From GCA-002708145 sp045562755 (GTDB lineage Bacteria; Chloroflexota; Dehalococcoidia; Lucifugimonadales; Lucifugimonadaceae): 64,000 nucleotides of DNA. Where the stretch lies: assembly GCA_045562755.1 (NCBI GenBank), contig JBJKVF010000006.1:124001-188000 (forward strand). The letters run 5' to 3'. The notes under the pieces were generated by a model. It saw only the letters and a list, made by a program, of their open reading frames with translations, made no database searches and was not told the DNA's origin. Positions 36,068 to 46,561 of this stretch are shown here, piece after piece (the stretch's first letter is position 1; the number at the start of each line of letters is the position of its first letter). The position numbers and the translations under genes are program-made.

Positions 36068-37159
36068 ATGCAAATTGGAATAGTTGGTTTGCCAAATGTA
36101 GGAAAATCTACATTGTTCAACGCCTTAACCCAAACAAGTAATGCTCAAGCTGAAAACTATCCGTTCTGCACTATAGATCCCAATATAGGTGAAGTTGCTA
36201 TACCAGATAATCGCTTAAAAACATTAGCCACAATAAGTGATTCCAAATCAATAATACCTACAAAAATGTCATTCGTAGATATCGCAGGATTAGTAAAAGG
36301 AGCCTCTAATGGTGAAGGGTTAGGAAACAAATTCCTAGCAAATATTCGTGAAATGGATGCTATAGCATATGTGGTAAGGTGTTTTGAAGACAATGATATA
36401 GTTCATGTAAATGGAACAATCAACCCAATTGAAGATAGTGTAATAGTTGAAACTGAATTAATGCTATCTGATCTAGAAAGTATTGAATCAAGAATTCCAT
36501 CAATGGAAAAAAAAGCTAGATCTGGAGATAATGAATCAAAAGAAATATTACTAATAATGAATGGTGTTCATGAATTATTAAAGAAAGGTAAACCAGCTCG
36601 TTTATTAAAAGTATCTGAAGCTGAAAAGCCTAAATTAAAAAATTTACAATTATTGACTAGCAAACCCGTACTTTATGTATGTAATGTTTCTGATGAAGAT
36701 GCAACTAAAGGAAATAAGTACTCTAGGTTAGTTGAAGATATCGCAAATAAAGAGAATGCTCTTTCAATCATAATTTCAGCAAAAATAGAATCTGAGATAT
36801 CTCAATTAAATGATGAAGACAAAGATGAATATCTAATAGCATTAGGATTAGAACAATCTGGATTAGAGCAAGTAATCCAATCTGGATATAAACTCCTTAA
36901 TCTTATAACTTATTTTACCTCGGGTCCAGAAGAATCTAGAGCTTGGACTATCCCCAAAGGGTCCAATGCTCCAAGAGCAGCAAGAGAAATACACACTGAT
37001 TTCGAAAAAGGATTTATAAGAGCAGAAGTAGTCAGCTACAAAGATTACGTAACTTTTCAGGGTGAAAAAAAATCTAAAGAAGCAGGGAAAATGCGAATTG
37101 AAGGAAAAGATTATATAGTAGATGATGGGGATGTTATATATTTCAGATTCAATGTCTAA
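36068..37159 (+). CDS. ychF: Ribosome-binding GTPase/ATPase YchF
   Basis: The 363-residue protein has G1 GIVGLPNVGKSTLFNALT, G3-like VDIAGLVKGASNGEGLGNKFL, the NVSDED region in place of the usual NKxD (the ATP-preferring feature of this family), and the C-terminal TGS domain (RAWTIPKGSNAPRAAREIHTDF...GDVIYFRFNV). It is a universal Obg-related P-loop NTPase linked to translation and oxidative stress. Confidence 0.96.
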   Translation: MQIGIVGLPNVGKSTLFNALTQTSNAQAENYPFCTIDPNIGEVAIPDNRLKTLATISDSKSIIPTKMSFVDIAGLVKGASNGEGLGNKFLANIREMDAIAYVVRCFEDNDIVHVNGTINPIEDSVIVETELMLSDLESIESRIPSMEKKARSGDNESKEILLIMNGVHELLKKGKPARLLKVSEAEKPKLKNLQLLTSKPVLYVCNVSDEDATKGNKYSRLVEDIANKENALSIIISAKIESEISQLNDEDKDEYLIALGLEQSGLEQVIQSGYKLLNLITYFTSGPEESRAWTIPKGSNAPRAAREIHTDFEKGFIRAEVVSYKDYVTFQGEKKSKEAGKMRIEGKDYIVDDGDVIYFRFNV

Positions 37160-37288
37160 ATTCTTGTTTCCTTCTTATCGTTTTCTACTATTAGCTGATA
37201 AAATAAATTCAGATATTAAAATAAGATGATAAAAGATACACATAAATTAATTTTTTTATTCTCAACTTAATTTATGAAAGGATAATAA

Positions 37289-38008
37289 ATGAGTGAAGAA
37301 CTTGGTTCTATAAATAAACCTGAGGCTGGAGATATACTGCAAAAAACAAAAGCATATATAGTTACGCTTGTACAAGCGCAACCAGGTGCACCCGAGGGCT
37401 TTGAAGAAAAATACAATAAATACTGGGAAGCTATTGAAGTTCATTTATCACAAATAGAAGCCAAAGCAGGAGTAGTTAATAAAATTTTCTGTGAAGGGAT
37501 AGTGGGTAAGGGTGATGATGCAAAACTAATGTTAGAGCAAAGCAACCCAGGTGCACATAATATAGTTAGAAGGAGAATTTCTTCAGGCGCAAACTTTGAA
37601 GAATTTGAAGATAAAGAAATTTTGGGTCAGTTAATAGATTGGAGTAGATGCTTACAGGTAGGACTTATAAACCAAAAAGTAGTCGAAGAAGTTCATAAAA
37701 ATTATACTAGCATCACTGAAAAAAGAACTAATTTTATTCAATCTCAGTTAGAAAAAAATATTACAGAATCTGATAGTATTCTTTTAATTGTTGGAAACAC
37801 AGCAATGAACATACCTGAAAATGTAGAAAAATTTATAATTTCCCCACCCGAGTTAGATGAGTTGGAAAGATGGGTAAATGAAACTAATGAAGCTATTAGA
37901 AAACAAATGGAACAACAACAACAGCAGCAACAACAACCCGAACCAAGACAAGATGATAAGAGTCAAGATGATGGAAGTGGCAACTCAAAATTATGGACTC
38001 CGGGATAA
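37289..38008 (+). CDS. Unrecognised protein with polyglutamine tail
   Basis: The 239-residue protein has a mostly helical body (about 1-205) with no membrane segment and an acidic profile. It is followed by a run of eight Gln (about 213-220) and a Pro/Asp/Ser-rich end. The Gln run mixes CAA and CAG codons. I recognise no family. The ATG follows GAAAGGATAATAA. Its last 16 bases overlap the hemW start, so the two are coupled. Confidence 0.6.
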   Translation: MSEELGSINKPEAGDILQKTKAYIVTLVQAQPGAPEGFEEKYNKYWEAIEVHLSQIEAKAGVVNKIFCEGIVGKGDDAKLMLEQSNPGAHNIVRRRISSGANFEEFEDKEILGQLIDWSRCLQVGLINQKVVEEVHKNYTSITEKRTNFIQSQLEKNITESDSILLIVGNTAMNIPENVEKFIISPPELDELERWVNETNEAIRKQMEQQQQQQQQPEPRQDDKSQDDGSGNSKLWTPG

Positions 38009-39199
38009 AAATCGACCATAAAGTTTTTCATAGTAAGAATACATTAGGAATTTATGTGCACATTCCTTTTTGTCAATCAAAATGTTTTTACTGTGATTTT
38101 AATACCTATGCAAACATTGATCATCAAATTGATGATTATATAAAATCACTATTATCTGAAATTAGTATATGGTCAAAAATTCTAAAGGGTTCATCAATTA
38201 AAAGTATTTTTTTTGGTGGTGGAACTCCATCGTACATAAATCAAAAATATATAGAAAAAATTTTAAACTCTATCAAAAAAAATTTCATATTTAATAATAA
38301 TATTGAAATTACCTTGGAGACGAACCCAAATGATGTCAAAAAAAATAAATTCAAAGATTTACTAACAATTGGAATAAATAGAATATCTATGGGAGTTCAA
38401 AGTTTTGATGATTATCTATTAAGAATGTTAGGTAGAAGACATGATTCAAAGGAAGCAGAAAATTCTTATAAATTATTAAGAGAAATCGGATTTAAAAACT
38501 TATCAATTGATCTTATGTATGGATTACCATATCAATCTATTACAAGTTGGAATAAAACATTAAAAAAAATCTGTCCAGTTGGACCCAGATCATATTTCTT
38601 TATATTCATTACAAGTGGAAAAAGGTACGCCATTAAATAATAAAATTACTTCTGGTGAGTATGAAATGCCAAATGATGATAATGCTGCTGATATGTATGA
38701 ATTAGCTGAAAAAATTTTAGCTGAAAATAAATTTTCACAATACGAAATTTCAAATTGGTCAAAAAAATCATATGAATGTACACATAATATAATTTATTGG
38801 AAAAACAATTATTATCTAGGTCTTGGAGCTGGAGCTCATTCACACGTGAATAATATCAGGTTTTCTAATATTAGATCACCAAAGTTATATACTAATAGTC
38901 TTATTAATAATTCATATGTAAAAACTATTAATGATCAATTGAATTTTATAGAAAATTTTGAGCAATTATCATACTCTGAACAAATATCTGATACTTTGAT
39001 GATGGGGATGAGATTAAGTGAAGGAATAAATATTAATGATTTTGAAAAAACATTTGGGAAATCAATCACAAGTCTTTTCAACGATGAAATTAATAAATTA
39101 TCAAAATTAAATCTTATAGATATAAATGAAACTCATATAAAATTGTCTAATAAGGGAAGATTATTAGGAAATGAAGTTTTTCAGGAATTTATAATCTAA
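37993..39199 (+). pseudogene. hemW: HemW (radical SAM, heme chaperone-like), frameshifted at an A8 run
   Basis: Two frames make one HemW. The first carries the radical SAM cluster motif HIPFCQSKCFYCDF, the GGGTPS SAM motif and LETNPND, and stops at 38640. The second resumes with LDPDHISLYSLQVEKGTPLN and ends with the HemW C-terminal domain. The joint is the A8 run in TTAAAAAAAATCTG (about 38562-38569); seven A bases give TLKKSVQLDPDH, a normal HemW sequence. The whole span is three times 402 plus one base. HemW proteins insert heme into acceptors and are not coproporphyrinogen dehydrogenases. Error, decay or slippage remain possible. Confidence 0.85.
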
Positions 39200-40092
39200 G
39201 ACTCATCTCTAAAAAAAATAGATTTAGATTCCCATATAGCTAGAATTTGAGACGCAACAAATATTGAACTATAAGTACCGACAATCACACCTAACAAAAG
39301 AACAAGTAAAAAATCTCTTAGTGTACTGCCACCAAATAAAAGCATAGCCATAATTACTGTAATTGTAGTTAGGCTAGTACCTAAAGATCTAGTTATTGAT
39401 TCATTTATCGATTGATTAATAATATTCTTTAAGTTTTTATTAGGATTTAATATAGCATTTTCTCTTACTCTATCAAAAATCACTATAGTATCATTCACTG
39501 AATATCCAATAACGGTTAATATCCCAACTATAAAAATTGCATTTACTTGTGCATTAACAATTATCCCTAAAACAACAAAAATCCCTAAAACTATTATCAC
39601 ATCATGAGTAAGGGCAAGAATTGCTGAAAAAGCATACTTGTAGGATTTATTTACTGAGCGGAAAGCATACATAATATAAGCCATTACAAACAAAGAAGCA
39701 ACTAAGACAGCTATAATAGCATTCTTTACAGTATCTTCAGCAATTGAAGAGCCTACTGTTGTGTTATCAAGTATAATAACTGGGGATTCTTCGAGTTCAT
39801 TTAATTTTTCTTTAATATCATTTAGGCCATTGATTCCTAAATCTCTAGTCCTTATAAAATATTGATCTGCACCAATATTTTGCACAACAGACTCCGAGTA
39901 ACCCAAATCCTCTAAAGTTGATAAAATTTTTCCTGCGCCAGGATCCCCTTCCTTAAATTCCAAACTAGCTGTAGACCCTGAAGTGAAATCTATACCCAAG
40001 TTTAAACCGTTAGATATGAGCATAAATATTGATAGAATTGTTATAAGAAATGAGAAGCTAAGAAAATATTTTCTTTTTGAAACAAAATCCAT
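39196..40092 (-). CDS. secF: Protein translocase subunit SecF
   Basis: The 298-residue protein has six helices, LGIDFTSGSTASLEF (first periplasmic region), then VGILTVIGYSVNDTIVIFDRVREN, the SecD/F helix-4 hallmark, and RSLGTSLTTITVIMAMLLFGG. With SecD it uses the proton gradient to assist late protein export. It lies eight bases after secD and overlaps the end of hemW by four bases. Confidence 0.95.
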   Translation of the reverse strand: MDFVSKRKYFLSFSFLITILSIFMLISNGLNLGIDFTSGSTASLEFKEGDPGAGKILSTLEDLGYSESVVQNIGADQYFIRTRDLGINGLNDIKEKLNELEESPVIILDNTTVGSSIAEDTVKNAIIAVLVASLFVMAYIMYAFRSVNKSYKYAFSAILALTHDVIIVLGIFVVLGIIVNAQVNAIFIVGILTVIGYSVNDTIVIFDRVRENAILNPNKNLKNIINQSINESITRSLGTSLTTITVIMAMLLFGGSTLRDFLLVLLLGVIVGTYSSIFVASQILAIWESKSIFFRDES

Positions 40093-40100
40093 ATTTATTC

Positions 40101-42063
40101 CTAATTACCTTTCTCTGATTTGATTTCAACAGGCATAAAAAGAGAACTCTTTGATATAAAGTTTCTGTTGGCAAGTAAACGTAATATGACTCTGCTAGTA
40201 AAGAAAGCAGTAAACATACTTAACAATACCCCAATAGTCAAAGTTAGTGCAAAACCTTGCATCACCGTCGTGCTAAACCTGTCACCAAACCAATATAAAA
40301 CTACTGCAACAATAATTGTGGAAAAGTTTCCATCACGAATTGAAGGCCATGCTCTGTCAAAACCAGAAGTTATTGCTGAAAGTATGCTTTTTCCTGATCT
40401 AATCTCTTCCTTCGTTCTTTCAGCAATTAGCACATTTGCATCAACAGCAAATCCTAGTGATAAAATAATCGCTGCTGCACCAGATAAAGTTAATGTAACT
40501 GATAAAATCTTAAATGTTGCTAGAAGTAAAATAGTATAAACAACTAACGTTAATGAGGCAACAATACCTGGAATTTTGAAATATAAAATTAGAAAAATCA
40601 TGAGTAGAAATAAACCAATTATTCCAGCTAATAAACTTTTTTCTAGTGAATCTTTTCCTAAAGAAGCATCAACATTTCTTTCCTGAATAAGCTCTAAGCC
40701 AACTGGCAAAGCACCTGATCTCAATTGTATAGCTATAGTTCTTACTCTTTCATTAGTAAAACTACCCCCTTCTATTATAGCTCTTCCTCCAGTTATACCT
40801 GTTGTAGCACTCGGAGCCACTAATTCTTCATCATCAAGATATATAGCTAGCCTATCATTATGCCTTGATATACGATCAGTAGCTTCATAAAATGCATCAG
40901 CACCTTCATCATTAAACACGAGAGATACTATAGGTTTGCTTATGCCACTTTGAGTTGAAACATCGGGGAATGCATTTTCTAAGTCTGAAGCCATAATTTC
41001 CGTATCTGATTCAATAAAATACCTAGGATTAACACATCTTTCGTTACTCCATTGATCTTCACTTAAACCGTCAGGCGGCCATATAACTTCTTCATTAGGA
41101 GCTAATAAATCCCCACATTCTCTATATCTAAATTCTAATTGTGCCGTTTTACCAATTAAGTTCTTAGCTTCTTGTACTCCTCCTCCAACTGTCCATTGTT
41201 CAAGATATCCTTGAATGTCGAAAAATTCAATTTCTGCAACTTCACTTAAGCTACTGAATATAATCTGAGGTTCATTTTCAATTGGTTTGCCAGAAGAATC
41301 TGTAGTTTTTATATCTAGTCCCGAGAAGTTAATATTAAAATAAGGATCATTTTCGTTTAGTTGCGTTATTTTAGCATCATTTCTACCTAAATCATTAAAA
41401 ACTTTTGTTATATCACTTATTTGAGGAGTAGTTGATTCAGGTGACTCTTCTGTTGGGTTTATCTTAAATCCTAATTGTATGTTTACAGGAAAAAACTTCG
41501 ATAATTTTATCGCTCCAAATATCAGCTTCAGATTTTGTAAGAATATTGCCTTCAGAATCAAAAGTAGAAGGACTAATATTATCAAAACCTAACCTAAATG
41601 AACCATCATCATTCTCTGATATAGTAATATCGTCTCTTCCAAAGTTATCTATAAAGAAAGATTCTACATCAGATTGTGTTTGAGTATTAGATTTAAATTT
41701 CAATGTAATATTAGCACCTGATTGACCAGGTATCTGAACTAGCACTCTATCTGATACTGTTCCATCAGTTCCACCTAAAAGTTGAACTTTGGCTTCGCTA
41801 ACTCCAAACTCATTAACACGTTGATTGATTATTCTTCTCACACCTTCCATATCTTCTTCGGTAGGTTCTCTACCATCTTCAGGTATAACTTCATAAACTA
41901 GATGAGTTCCACCTTCAAGGTCTAATCCTAGTGTAAGCCCAAGTGGTGATCTTGAATCTGAACCTATTTGGATTCCAAATAAATTAAGTTGTTTTATTGA
42001 GAGAATAGCAATCGAAAAAACAACTAAAGTAAGTATAAATATTAGGGATCTGTATCTAACCAA
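40101..42063 (-). pseudogene. secD: Protein translocase subunit SecD, interrupted by a +1 frameshift
   Basis: The first frame from 42063 (MVRYRSLIFILT, then LGLDLEGGTHLVYEV) runs to a stop at 41464. The second frame, to 40101, holds the P1 domain remainder and six-helix membrane part (LSLGFAVDANVLIAERTKEEI, GFALTLTIGVLLSMFTAFF). They join if the A6 at 41490-41495 (T6 in the message) is read as five, giving IIEVFPVNIQLGFKI. The span is three times 654 plus one. SecD is important for growth, so an assembly or read error is the simplest reading. It is followed by secF. Confidence 0.85.
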
Positions 42064-42220
42064 TAAAATATCTTTCAGTATTAGTAAATATAATTATTAT
42101 TTTTTAAGAATGAAAATTTATTCAAACATTAAATAATAGCATCAATTGAGTATAACATTCGAAATAAAAATATTCATCTTGAAATTAACATATAATTATT
42201 ATTTTTATGATAAAAAAAAT

Positions 42221-42865
42221 CTATTCATAAAAATAGCCTTGATTGTGCAGTTCATATTGCATTTCTGATAATGAGGAGTCTGAATAAAGTTTTGAGAAAT
42301 TTAATCTAGATTCTAATATTTCTTTTGATACATTATTGTCTTTTTGAACAGTTATTTTCATATCTACATCATGTGTATGTGGATGATCTCCATCTAATCC
42401 AGCATGCTTTAATTTCTCATGCTCCAATAAATGATCTGTATATAAAATTCCATTTAAGTGATCAATTTCATGTTCCAATGCTTGAGCAAATAATTCATCT
42501 TTTGTAACTTTATATCGTGATCTTTGAAGATCTATCCATCTTGCTGAAACAACTACTGATCTTTTTACCAAACCTTGATAACCTGGAAATGATAAACATC
42601 CTTCAACAACTTTCCTTTCCCCTTGCTTACGAGTTATTTCTGGATTTATCAAAGTAATAGGCTTCTCTTCTTCAGGCATATGTAAACTTATGATTCTCGA
42701 TAACTCACCAATCTGATTTGCGGCTAAACCAACTCCACCAGCTGCAATCAAAGTATCTTGAATATCTTTTGATAAATTGATAATTTTATCATCTATGACT
42801 TTTACTACCCTGCACTTCTTTCTCAATATAGGATCAGGATAAACTCTTATTCTTTTTATACTCAC
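42221..42865 (-). CDS. def: Peptide deformylase
   Basis: The 214-residue protein has all three boxes: GVGLAANQIG, EGCLSFPG (Cys ligand) and QALEHEIDHLNG (HExxH). It removes the formyl group from nascent proteins. The C-terminus extends about 60 residues past the HExxH helix with a His/Asp stretch (HAGLDGDHPHTHDVDMK), longer than in most relatives. It lies 18 bases downstream of priA, a classical neighbour. Confidence 0.94.
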   Translation of the reverse strand: MSIKRIRVYPDPILRKKCRVVKVIDDKIINLSKDIQDTLIAAGGVGLAANQIGELSRIISLHMPEEEKPITLINPEITRKQGERKVVEGCLSFPGYQGLVKRSVVVSARWIDLQRSRYKVTKDELFAQALEHEIDHLNGILYTDHLLEHEKLKHAGLDGDHPHTHDVDMKITVQKDNNVSKEILESRLNFSKLYSDSSLSEMQYELHNQGYFYE

Positions 42866-42883
42866 TATTTTCCTTTCTAAAGT

Positions 42884-45328
42884 TTAAGATATCATCAAAG
42901 GATCCACATCTATATACCAATCATTTTTTGGTTTAACTATATCAACTATTCTATGGGGAGAATTACCCTTAATAATTATTTGCCATCTATAGAAATTTCT
43001 CAATTTAAATGGATATGATGGAGAAGGCCCGAGAAGAACATTAGATGTTTCTCCATATAATTCCATTGCATTTCTGATAATTCTAAAAGTCTTTTTAACC
43101 TCTAATAATCCTTTTTGTTCATCTCTAGAAGAGTAAACTAATTTTATGATTTTAGTAAACGGTGGATTGGCATATAAAGATCGATATTCTATTTCTGATT
43201 TATAAAATCCAATATAATCTTGGCTGGCAGCTTGTTGAATCGCAAAGTTTTCTGGATTAAAAGTTTGCACAATTGCCTTTCCTCTTTTATGCCCTCTACC
43301 TGATCTTCCAATAACCTGCGTAAGAATTTGAAAAACTCTCTCATTTGCTCTAAAATCAGGCAAGGAAAGTCCAGTATCAGCTGATATTACTCCCACAAAA
43401 GATACTGAAGAAATATCCAAACCTTTTGCAATCATCTGCGTACCAACTAATATTTTTGAACCTAATTCAGAAAACTTATCAAGTATATCTGCATGATTTT
43501 TTCTGTTTTTTGCAGTATCAGAATCCCATCTAATAACATCAATTGCTGGAAAAAAATTTTTTATATTTTTTTCAACAATTTCTGTCCCAGGATTTGATCT
43601 TCTAACTTGTATGGAATTACAATTTTTACATGGCATGTTTGGTTGTCTTTTACTACTGCAATAATGACATATAAGCTTGGATTTATAGCCAGATATATTT
43701 TCATGATAAGTCATAGGTATTTCACATCGAGCACATTTTTGAATTTCACCACAATTAAGGCATTGAACGTAAGAAGCAGAGCCCCTGCGATTTAAAAATA
43801 ATATAACTTTCTCATCCAAGCTTATCGCTCTACTTATTTCTTCTAACATAGCGTAACTAAACATCTCAAAATTTCCATTTCTTCTTTCATTACGCATATC
43901 TACAACCTCTACTAGAGGTAAACTGTTTTTCTTAGTTTTAGTGAATCTAGATGTGAGTCTTAATAATTTTAATTCAGACTTAATAGATTTATTAAATGAC
44001 TCAACATCTGGGGTAGCACTCCCAAATAATAAGGTACATTTATACATATTTGAAATTATTTCTGCAATTTTTCTTGCATCATATCTAGGAGCTTTATCAG
44101 ATTGTTTATAGCTCCACTCATGCTCTTCATCTATAATTATTAGACCTAAATTTGATAATGGAGCAAAAATTGCACTCCTAGAGCCTAAAACAATTTTATA
44201 TTCATTATTCCTAATTCTCCACCACTGATCATATCTTTCCCCTGATGTCAGACCTGAGTGCAGAAGAGCTACTTTACCAGAAAATCTGGACGCAATTCTA
44301 TTTAAAGTTTGGGGAGTTAATGAAATTTCAGGTACTAAAAAAATTACATTTTTATTCATTTTCAAACATTCTTCAATTGCTTGTAGATAAACTTCCGTTT
44401 TTCCTGAACCTGTTATTCCATGAAGTAAAAATTTATTATTTAAGTTTGTTATTTTTTTTGAACTAATTGAATCTATTACTTTATTTATAGCAATAGATTG
44501 TTCTTTACTTGGTGTATGTGCAAATTCTTGTTGAAAAAAATATTTACTTAATGGATCTCGAATTCTTTTTATTTTTCTGATGGTTATTATCCCTTCTTTT
44601 AAACACCATCTTGTAGCTGTATATCCAAAAGATTCGTATAATTTTGTTTTTGTATCAGAATAATTATCTTCTAGGAACCAATTTATAAGTTGTTTATGTC
44701 TAAGTTTTTTAGAATCCAATTCATTAACTAGTTGCTTAGCTTTATTTTTTGATATACCTAAAATAATTCTATTATGATAAACAGGACCAATCCTTGGTTT
44801 GTCCCAAATATTTTCAGTAGAAAGTATATTTCTCCTAATCATTTTTTCTACAAGATTTTTACCTGGTAAACCTAATTTCTTGATTAATTGTTTTTTATTT
44901 ATTTTTTTATTTGTTTTTATAATATTTATCAATTTCTTTTCAATTTTTGAAAATTTATAATCTTTAATTTTTTCCTCATTAACACTATGGAAAATAGTGC
45001 TAATTTTTGAAAATGCGTTTGGTGGGAAAAATAAACTTGCTGTAGAAAAAAAAGATACTCTGTAGTAATCTGAAATGTTTTTTATCAATTCCATTTTTCT
45101 TTTATCAAAATATGGGCCATCGCTTATTTTACTAATTACATATTTAATAATTTCTTCATCAATATCATGTTCTTTAGTAAAATAAAAAACTATCCCACAT
45201 AAAATTCTAGTGCCAAATGGGACCCATACTAGATCTCCCAACTCTAAGGCTAAATTATCTGGAACCTTGTATGTATAGGTTCTCTGACTATTGTCAGGAA
45301 AATCAACGGCTATTTCAGCATAATTCAT
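42884..45328 (-). CDS. priA: Primosomal protein N' (replication restart helicase PriA)
   Basis: The protein is 814 residues from the ATG at 45328 (MNYAEIAVDFPDN), which follows CAAAGGAATATT; ten extra upstream codons are less likely. It has an N-terminal DNA-binding domain, Walker A HGITGSGKTEVYLQ, DEEH box IIDEEHEWSYKQ and helicase motifs FLNRRGSASYVQC. The zinc-binding pairs are CLNCG, CARC, CHYC and CKNC. It restarts stalled replication forks. Confidence 0.95.
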   Translation of the reverse strand: MNYAEIAVDFPDNSQRTYTYKVPDNLALELGDLVWVPFGTRILCGIVFYFTKEHDIDEEIIKYVISKISDGPYFDKRKMELIKNISDYYRVSFFSTASLFFPPNAFSKISTIFHSVNEEKIKDYKFSKIEKKLINIIKTNKKINKKQLIKKLGLPGKNLVEKMIRRNILSTENIWDKPRIGPVYHNRIILGISKNKAKQLVNELDSKKLRHKQLINWFLEDNYSDTKTKLYESFGYTATRWCLKEGIITIRKIKRIRDPLSKYFFQQEFAHTPSKEQSIAINKVIDSISSKKITNLNNKFLLHGITGSGKTEVYLQAIEECLKMNKNVIFLVPEISLTPQTLNRIASRFSGKVALLHSGLTSGERYDQWWRIRNNEYKIVLGSRSAIFAPLSNLGLIIIDEEHEWSYKQSDKAPRYDARKIAEIISNMYKCTLLFGSATPDVESFNKSIKSELKLLRLTSRFTKTKKNSLPLVEVVDMRNERRNGNFEMFSYAMLEEISRAISLDEKVILFLNRRGSASYVQCLNCGEIQKCARCEIPMTYHENISGYKSKLICHYCSSKRQPNMPCKNCNSIQVRRSNPGTEIVEKNIKNFFPAIDVIRWDSDTAKNRKNHADILDKFSELGSKILVGTQMIAKGLDISSVSFVGVISADTGLSLPDFRANERVFQILTQVIGRSGRGHKRGKAIVQTFNPENFAIQQAASQDYIGFYKSEIEYRSLYANPPFTKIIKLVYSSRDEQKGLLEVKKTFRIIRNAMELYGETSNVLLGPSPSYPFKLRNFYRWQIIIKGNSPHRIVDIVKPKNDWYIDVDPLMIS

Positions 45329-45363
45329 TAATATTCCTTTGCAATTCATGTTTAACACAAAAA

Positions 45364-45384
45364 CCCTCTCATTATTTGAGAGGG
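45364..45384 (-). terminator. Intrinsic terminator after rplS
   Basis: CCCTCTCA (45364-45371) pairs with TGAGAGGG (45377-45384) around a five-base loop. It is followed on the minus strand by TTTTTGTG. It ends the mog-trmD-rplS transcript 22 bases after the rplS stop and 36 bases before the priA start. Confidence 0.8.
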
Positions 45385-45406
45385 CAGAAAAAATTATGAT
45401 TAAATA

Positions 45407-45784
45407 TTAGGATCTTTTTTCTTTTATTCTAGCTTTTTTGCCAGTTAGACCTCTTAGATAATATAATTTTGACTTTCTTACTTTTCCTTTTCGAGTAACC
45501 TTCAATGACTCAATGTTTGGTGAATGAAAAGGGAGAACACGCTCCACTCCCACACCATAAGATATCCTACGTACAGTAAAAGTATCACCCAAGCCAGGAA
45601 TTTTGCTTGTAGTGAACCTCCCAGAAATGACATTACCATCGAAAGTTTGAATTCTTTCCTTATCACCCTCAATAATTCTCAGATTCACACTTACTGTGTC
45701 ACCAGGCTGAAATTCATCCAAATTATTAATTTGTTTGATATATAGACTTGTATCGATTTTTCTACTCATTATTAGATTACTCAT
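45407..45784 (-). CDS. rplS: 50S ribosomal protein L19
   Basis: The 125-residue protein has FQPGDTVSVNLRIIEGDKERIQTFDGNVI split across the classical L19 core, then RRISYGVGVERVLPFHSPNI and KVRKSKLYYLRGLTGKKARIKEKR. It sits at the 30S-50S interface. A second in-frame ATG (45769) may be the true start. It follows trmD on the same strand, as in many bacteria. Confidence 0.97.
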   Translation of the reverse strand: MSNLIMSRKIDTSLYIKQINNLDEFQPGDTVSVNLRIIEGDKERIQTFDGNVISGRFTTSKIPGLGDTFTVRRISYGVGVERVLPFHSPNIESLKVTRKGKVRKSKLYYLRGLTGKKARIKEKRS

Positions 45785-45856
45785 ATTTAATTACAAAATT
45801 CCATTATACATATACATGGATAAATTTATAACTAAAAACAAATAAAATTTTATGCA

Positions 45857-46561
45857 TTATTTTTCATTTAATAAATCAGGTCGATTAATCTTAGTTTTTT
45901 TTTCAGATTCATTCATTTTCCATTTTTCTATTTCTTTATGATTACCATTGAGTAGTGCATCTGGAACATTTAAGCCTAAGAATTCTCTAGGCCTAGAATA
46001 AATAGGACCTTGTAATTTATAGGAGTAATTTTTTGTAAAAGAATCATTTTCAGAAGATATGTTATTACCTAAAACTCCTGATTGAAACCTGGCTATTGAG
46101 TCAACTAGTACCATAGCTGGTATTTCTCCACCAGTTAAAATGTAATCACCTATTGATATTTCCTCATCAACACAAAGATCTATAAACCTTTGGTCAACAC
46201 CTTCATAATGTCCGCAAACTAAAATAATCGATTTTTCAATTGAAAGTTTTTTAGCTAATTTAAAGTTATATTTTTTTCCTTGAGGTGAGAGTAATATAAC
46301 TTTAGAATCATGTGGAAGGTTTTTCTCTTTAATTTTACCAACAGCACAATAAAGTGGCTCTGGTCTCAGTACCATACCTGGACCTCCTCCAAAAGGAGGA
46401 GAATCTAAAATTTTTCTTGATGAATTTGTACTTTTTGCAAAATCACTAAGTTGATAAATTTCTATACTAATTTTTTTTGAGTTGATTGCCCGAGATATTA
46501 TGCTATGTTCAAAAATGCTACCAAACATATCAGGAAAAAGAGTAATTATTGATAAAATCAT
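45857..46561 (-). CDS. trmD: tRNA (guanine-N1)-methyltransferase
   Basis: The 234-residue SPOUT-fold enzyme has the opening MILSIITLFPDMFGSIFEHSI, the segment PPFGGGPGMVLRPEP, GHYEGVDQRFID and the knot region IGDYILTGGEIPAM. It makes m1G37 in tRNAs, preventing frameshifting. It overlaps the upstream mog-type gene by four bases. Confidence 0.96.
   Translation of the reverse strand: MILSIITLFPDMFGSIFEHSIISRAINSKKISIEIYQLSDFAKSTNSSRKILDSPPFGGGPGMVLRPEPLYCAVGKIKEKNLPHDSKVILLSPQGKKYNFKLAKKLSIEKSIILVCGHYEGVDQRFIDLCVDEEISIGDYILTGGEIPAMVLVDSIARFQSGVLGNNISSENDSFTKNYSYKLQGPIYSRPREFLGLNVPDALLNGNHKEIEKWKMNESEKKTKINRPDLLNEK

Noticed and set aside
40120..40539. Plus-strand 139-codon open frame
   Set aside because: It lies wholly antisense to the conserved membrane part of secD and has no family resemblance.
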